Source: an uncultured Lachnospiraceae bacterium (GTDB lineage Bacteria; Bacillota; Clostridia; Lachnospirales; Lachnospiraceae). Taken from it: a stretch of 64,000 nt of DNA. The position numbers were made by a program, and so were the translations under genes. Below the pieces are notes generated by a model. The model was not told the DNA's origin. It ran no database searches and saw nothing but the letters and a program-made list of their open reading frames with translations. The stretch covers positions 42,091-106,090 of the forward strand of contig URMK01000017.1 in NCBI GenBank assembly GCA_900548905.1, written 5' to 3'. Shown here in pieces: positions 61,156 to 64,000 of this stretch (the first letter of the stretch is position 1; every line of letters begins with the position of its first letter).

Positions 61156-63585
61156 TTATGCGGTGATAAAGACGACAGGATCCAAATCGTTATCGGACAG
61201 CCGAACGAGATCCTCATGGAGACTCGTATTTTCCCTCAGCTCCAGCGCATAGCGGAATTCGCCGAAGCCGGACAGATCCATTTTAAAATTGGTTTCCCAG
61301 GTATTATTCATAATCCAGCTGTAAACCGGCCGTTTATTGTTTTCCTTACGGTTATCACACAAGACGATGGGATGATGGGCCATGGGTCCCATATAAAGAA
61401 GGGGCGTGTCCAGGGTATTGATAAGTACGCTTTCCTCCGCCATGCGGTAGAGAAGGCCTTCATCCGCGATATAATATTCCATGTTGCTGCCGGGCAGCTG
61501 ATCGATGCCGGGACGCATGGGAACGCCTCCGTTTTTGATATATGTTTCCGCCTCCGTAAGGTTCAGGGACAGAGGAAGATATACGCTTTCCACCGCTTCG
61601 CTTAAGGTTTTGGCAATGCGGAGGGTAAACTCTATTTTCGGCAGCTGCCGGTACATCTTAAGAAGGACACTGCAATGCTGCGTTCCTTCCAGCTTAAAGT
61701 CCAGTTCTACCATAGTAAAAACCGGGCCGTGATCCAGCAGACGGATATCCTCCAGCCTTCCCTGGAAACAATGGGCATGCAGGCCCCGTATATTCCTTCC
61801 TAAAAGCCTGCGCTCCTCATATACATCCCTGCGGATTTTTGTACATTCGTAAAGAGGGGTAAAAAACGCTTCCGTGCCATTCTTAAGCAGCTGCGTGCCG
61901 CTTTTTTTATGGAGGAAGGAGGTGATCCCTTCACCGATGCGATAGCTTATGGAAAACCATTCATTTTCCAGGCAGTAAGGAAGCTGCCAGCTTACTTTGT
62001 CATACCCGCTGACGATGTCACGGACCCGTTCCGCGCCCACATAAGCCGTGCGGGTATATAGCTTCCCGGAAGGCGCAGGCTGTTCCTCATAGGAAAACAG
62101 CTTCTCCTCCAGAGGTTCAAATGCGGAGAGAAAGCTTACCAGGACGCCCCGGGGATGGGCGGAAAGCTGTACGGGAAGTTCTTCCCCGGTTTTCAGATCC
62201 CTGACCCTGACGCCGGGCAGGCTGATGGTTTCCACATAGAATTCCACGGGATAGATCCTTTTTTCACGGCTGACGGAAACCGCCTTCACCGTACCGCAAA
62301 GATTGTAATAACGCAGGATGTCACCCAGCAGGCGGCACTGCCGGATTTTGCGCATGGCCCCGGCTTCGTGGGCTTTGGAGGCATAACTGGTTTTGCGGAT
62401 ATCCAGGTTGGTCACCATGGTATCAAAGGGATTGGTAGCCGTAGCGGAATGGCCCCAGGTGTGTTCTGCGTATAGGAGGGCGTTGTCCCTTGCGGTTTCC
62501 GTCAGTTCTTTGTCAGATACCCCTGTTTTTTCTTCCAGCCGGCCGCACAGGTGGGAAAGGCGCAGTGCTTCCTTATAATGCTTTACCGCATAAGGGGTGG
62601 AACCCACACCGTTTCCCCACCAGTCATTTTGTGCGCCCCGGTATACGGGTGCATCCGCCGTTTTATCCCGTATCAGGTCATACAGCTCCTGCAGGGTGAC
62701 CATCTGCAAGGTCACATCCTCTTTGTAACGTGCGTTATAAGCATTTACCGTCGCCAATATGGCCGGATTGACAGGCGCATTGTCGGAGAATACACCGGAA
62801 ACACTCGTGATGTAAAAATCATAGGGATATCCGCTTTCTTCATACTCCGCAATGCTTTCCAGCAGGTTTTTATGCAAGGCTTCCAAAGGTGCGGCAGGGC
62901 CTTCCTTGCCAAAATAATTTTCAGTCATAAAATTTACATTTTTGGAAAAAACAATGCCCAGGGCATTGCCAAGATTATAGTGCTCCCCGCTCCATACCAG
63001 CAACCGCCGCCCGTCACCGGATTCCCAGAAATAAGGCTTCTGGTTCTGGTAGAGAGGGTACATTCCATGATGGGTATGGATGTTGGTATATAAAAATTCG
63101 ATCCCGTTGTCCAGCAGAACGTCCCTTGCGCCAAGGGAAATTCCGTTTATATCCGCATTCATCGCCGTTTTAACGGATATCCCCTCCCGGTTGAACAGCC
63201 GCTGCATTTCGGCTGTCTTTTCATCCAGCATCCGGCAGTCCGCCAGATCATTAAAATTCAGGTAAGTAGCGGATATTCCTATATTCCCTTCCTTTACCAG
63301 GTCGAAAAAGTCCTGCTGCTCCTCTTCGGAAGCCGTTTTCAGAAACTGCTCCACACAGTAGAAGGTTTCACAGTTCCAACGGAGATCCTTTTCCGGCAGA
63401 TTCTCTTCCCTGCCTTTTTTAAGGAGGGCGATCACCCTTTTGATGTTATGGACCTGGTTGTAAATAACCTGCTCCTGCAGATCGGTGTAGCCTACATCCG
63501 TGTGAGAGTGATGGACAAGGTACACCTTTTTGATGGAATGTGGGGATGGCACACAAAATGCGGCATCCGTTGTTTGCTTTCCCAT
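61156..63585 (-). CDS. GH38-family alpha-mannosidase-like enzyme
   Basis: An 809-residue protein. GGAGGAA just upstream fixes ATG 63585; a start at 63717 would add an unconserved leader. Residues 22-36 read YLVHHSHTDVGYTDL, the GH38 metal site (His28, Asp30). NADINGISLG gives the nucleophile-type Asp145. THHGMYPLYQ, NDWWGNGVGSTPY and AEHTWGHSATATNP are further active-site pieces. The C-terminal beta-sandwich domains follow from about 480. It diverges from classic GH38 in lacking the A-W-Q-I-D-P-F-G-H sequence, so mannose specificity is not assured. It lies 18 bases upstream of GH3. Confidence 0.82.
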   Translation of the reverse strand: MGKQTTDAAFCVPSPHSIKKVYLVHHSHTDVGYTDLQEQVIYNQVHNIKRVIALLKKGREENLPEKDLRWNCETFYCVEQFLKTASEEEQQDFFDLVKEGNIGISATYLNFNDLADCRMLDEKTAEMQRLFNREGISVKTAMNADINGISLGARDVLLDNGIEFLYTNIHTHHGMYPLYQNQKPYFWESGDGRRLLVWSGEHYNLGNALGIVFSKNVNFMTENYFGKEGPAAPLEALHKNLLESIAEYEESGYPYDFYITSVSGVFSDNAPVNPAILATVNAYNARYKEDVTLQMVTLQELYDLIRDKTADAPVYRGAQNDWWGNGVGSTPYAVKHYKEALRLSHLCGRLEEKTGVSDKELTETARDNALLYAEHTWGHSATATNPFDTMVTNLDIRKTSYASKAHEAGAMRKIRQCRLLGDILRYYNLCGTVKAVSVSREKRIYPVEFYVETISLPGVRVRDLKTGEELPVQLSAHPRGVLVSFLSAFEPLEEKLFSYEEQPAPSGKLYTRTAYVGAERVRDIVSGYDKVSWQLPYCLENEWFSISYRIGEGITSFLHKKSGTQLLKNGTEAFFTPLYECTKIRRDVYEERRLLGRNIRGLHAHCFQGRLEDIRLLDHGPVFTMVELDFKLEGTQHCSVLLKMYRQLPKIEFTLRIAKTLSEAVESVYLPLSLNLTEAETYIKNGGVPMRPGIDQLPGSNMEYYIADEGLLYRMAEESVLINTLDTPLLYMGPMAHHPIVLCDNRKENNKRPVYSWIMNNTWETNFKMDLSGFGEFRYALELRENTSLHEDLVRLSDNDLDPVVFITA

Positions 63586-63688
63586 AAGATTCCTCCGTAT
63601 CGTATGAAGTAAGAAGCGGGCATTCTCCTGCGGCCGCCCGTCTGTTTTTGGGGATCCTGTTACGGCTTCCTGGTAAGCAAACAATAGC

Positions 63689-63710
63689 ATATCCGGAACG
63701 ATACGGATAT
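63689..63710. promoter_or_regulatory. Inverted repeat, candidate operator for the GH38-GH3 operon
   Basis: Perfect 7-base arms (ATATCCG, CGGATAT) with an 8-base spacer in the upstream region of the minus-strand operon. Confidence 0.4.
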
Positions 63711-63822
63711 CCCACATATCTTAGTTTTACTCCTAAAAATGTAGCGGATTTTCCGGCAGATTTGTACCTGTGAAACAACATACCGGCAAAGAGGCTTGAA
63801 CTGTTACTTCAATATTTTTACA

Positions 63823-63852
63823 CTTCACGCAAAACACGCTTCACGCAAAACA
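63823..63852. repeat. Two tandem 16-bp direct repeats
   Basis: CTTCACGCAAAACACG is followed by a second copy matching over 14 bases. Tandem half-sites of this length upstream of a sugar operon resemble AraC-type binding sites. Confidence 0.55.
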
Positions 63853-64000
63853 GGTGACAGTAAAGGAGGAGGGATGTATAATGATATATAGCGAATTCTA
63901 TTTGTGGGAGGAGAGGGGCGATGGCTTTTTTCAGTGTTATTTTGCTTAATTTAACCTGTTGTGCTAGATAAAATAAAAAACTTCAACAAAATATGCTATC

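Larger units (their letters stand above)
63586..64000. other. 415-base region upstream of the GH38-GH3 operon
   Basis: No gene is recognised here. It holds an inverted repeat (ATATCCG at 63689-63695, CGGATAT at 63704-63710), about 104 bases before the GH38 start, and a 16-bp-period tandem direct repeat (63823-63838 and 63839-63852, unit CTTCACGCAAAACACG). Two short reading frames with good ribosome sites (ATG 63881, 22 codons; ATG 63921, 16 codons) look like chance. Confidence 0.5.

Noticed and set aside
63881..63971. Two short ORFs (22 and 16 codons) with good ribosome sites
   Set aside because: They overlap each other in different frames, lie at the window edge and encode no recognisable peptide.
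1..64000. CRISPR arrays, tRNA or rRNA genes, prophage or conjugative modules
   Set aside because: None recognised on either strand; the only tandem repeats found are the coding 18-bp, CPP-type and 16-bp direct repeats.

Overview
The window looks like chromosomal DNA of a Clostridia bacterium, most likely a gut Lachnospiraceae (inferred). The base composition is moderately GC. Strong GGAGG-type ribosome sites and TTGnnn-N17-TATAnT promoters are common, and several genes start with GTG. The gene set fits too: DUF4474, an Rpn-type nuclease, a YesM/YesN pair, an LplB/YtcP-type permease pair without its own ATPase, many AraC regulators and uroporphyrinogen-decarboxylase-like (URO-D) methyltransferase homologues. 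I saw no rRNA, tRNA, CRISPR array, phage module or intact insertion sequence.

Layout. 1-8 kb: the 3' end of an unknown gene, a metallophosphoesterase/DUF4474 pair, a C39-like hypothetical, a carboxymuconolactone-decarboxylase-like protein, and a minus-strand RpiR regulator / MFS transporter / phosphodiesterase operon with two palindromes upstream. 8-20 kb: AraC plus a URO-D homologue, a second AraC, an agarase-like hydrolase with a large GH2 enzyme, then a tight three-gene operon (URO-D fused to a thioredoxin-like domain, COG0523 GTPase, BioB-like radical SAM enzyme). 20-28 kb: a PAS-GGDEF diguanylate cyclase, a frameshifted URO-D remnant, an AraC regulator, a very large DUF5107-TPR protein, and a small promoter-to-terminator RNA unit ahead of a glycosyltransferase.

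28-45 kb is a dense glycoside-degradation region: a beta-glucuronidase-like GH2, a DUF4037 pseudogene, an Asp/Glu-racemase-like protein, GH127, an acid-sugar kinase, a beta-keto-acid cleavage enzyme, an iron-ADH remnant, then a GH106-like enzyme, a beta-propeller glycosidase and two GH42 beta-galactosidases. 45-64 kb: an Rpn-type nuclease, a GH29 fucosidase, a YesN/YesM two-component system, an ABC importer (two permeases and a lipoprotein), a GH140-like DUF4038 enzyme, AraC plus URO-D, and a minus-strand GH38-GH3 operon.

How it fits together (inference). The hydrolases lack signal peptides, while the solute-binding protein is a lipoprotein. The cell would therefore import oligosaccharides or glycosides and take them apart in the cytoplasm. 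The enzyme mix (rhamnosidase-, arabinofuranosidase-, fucosidase-, galactosidase-, glucuronidase- and apiosidase-like) points to pectin-side-chain-like or plant-glycoside substrates. The least explained parts are the URO-D-thioredoxin/COG0523/radical-SAM operon, the acid-sugar-kinase/BKACE pair, and structured leader RNAs in front of several operons.
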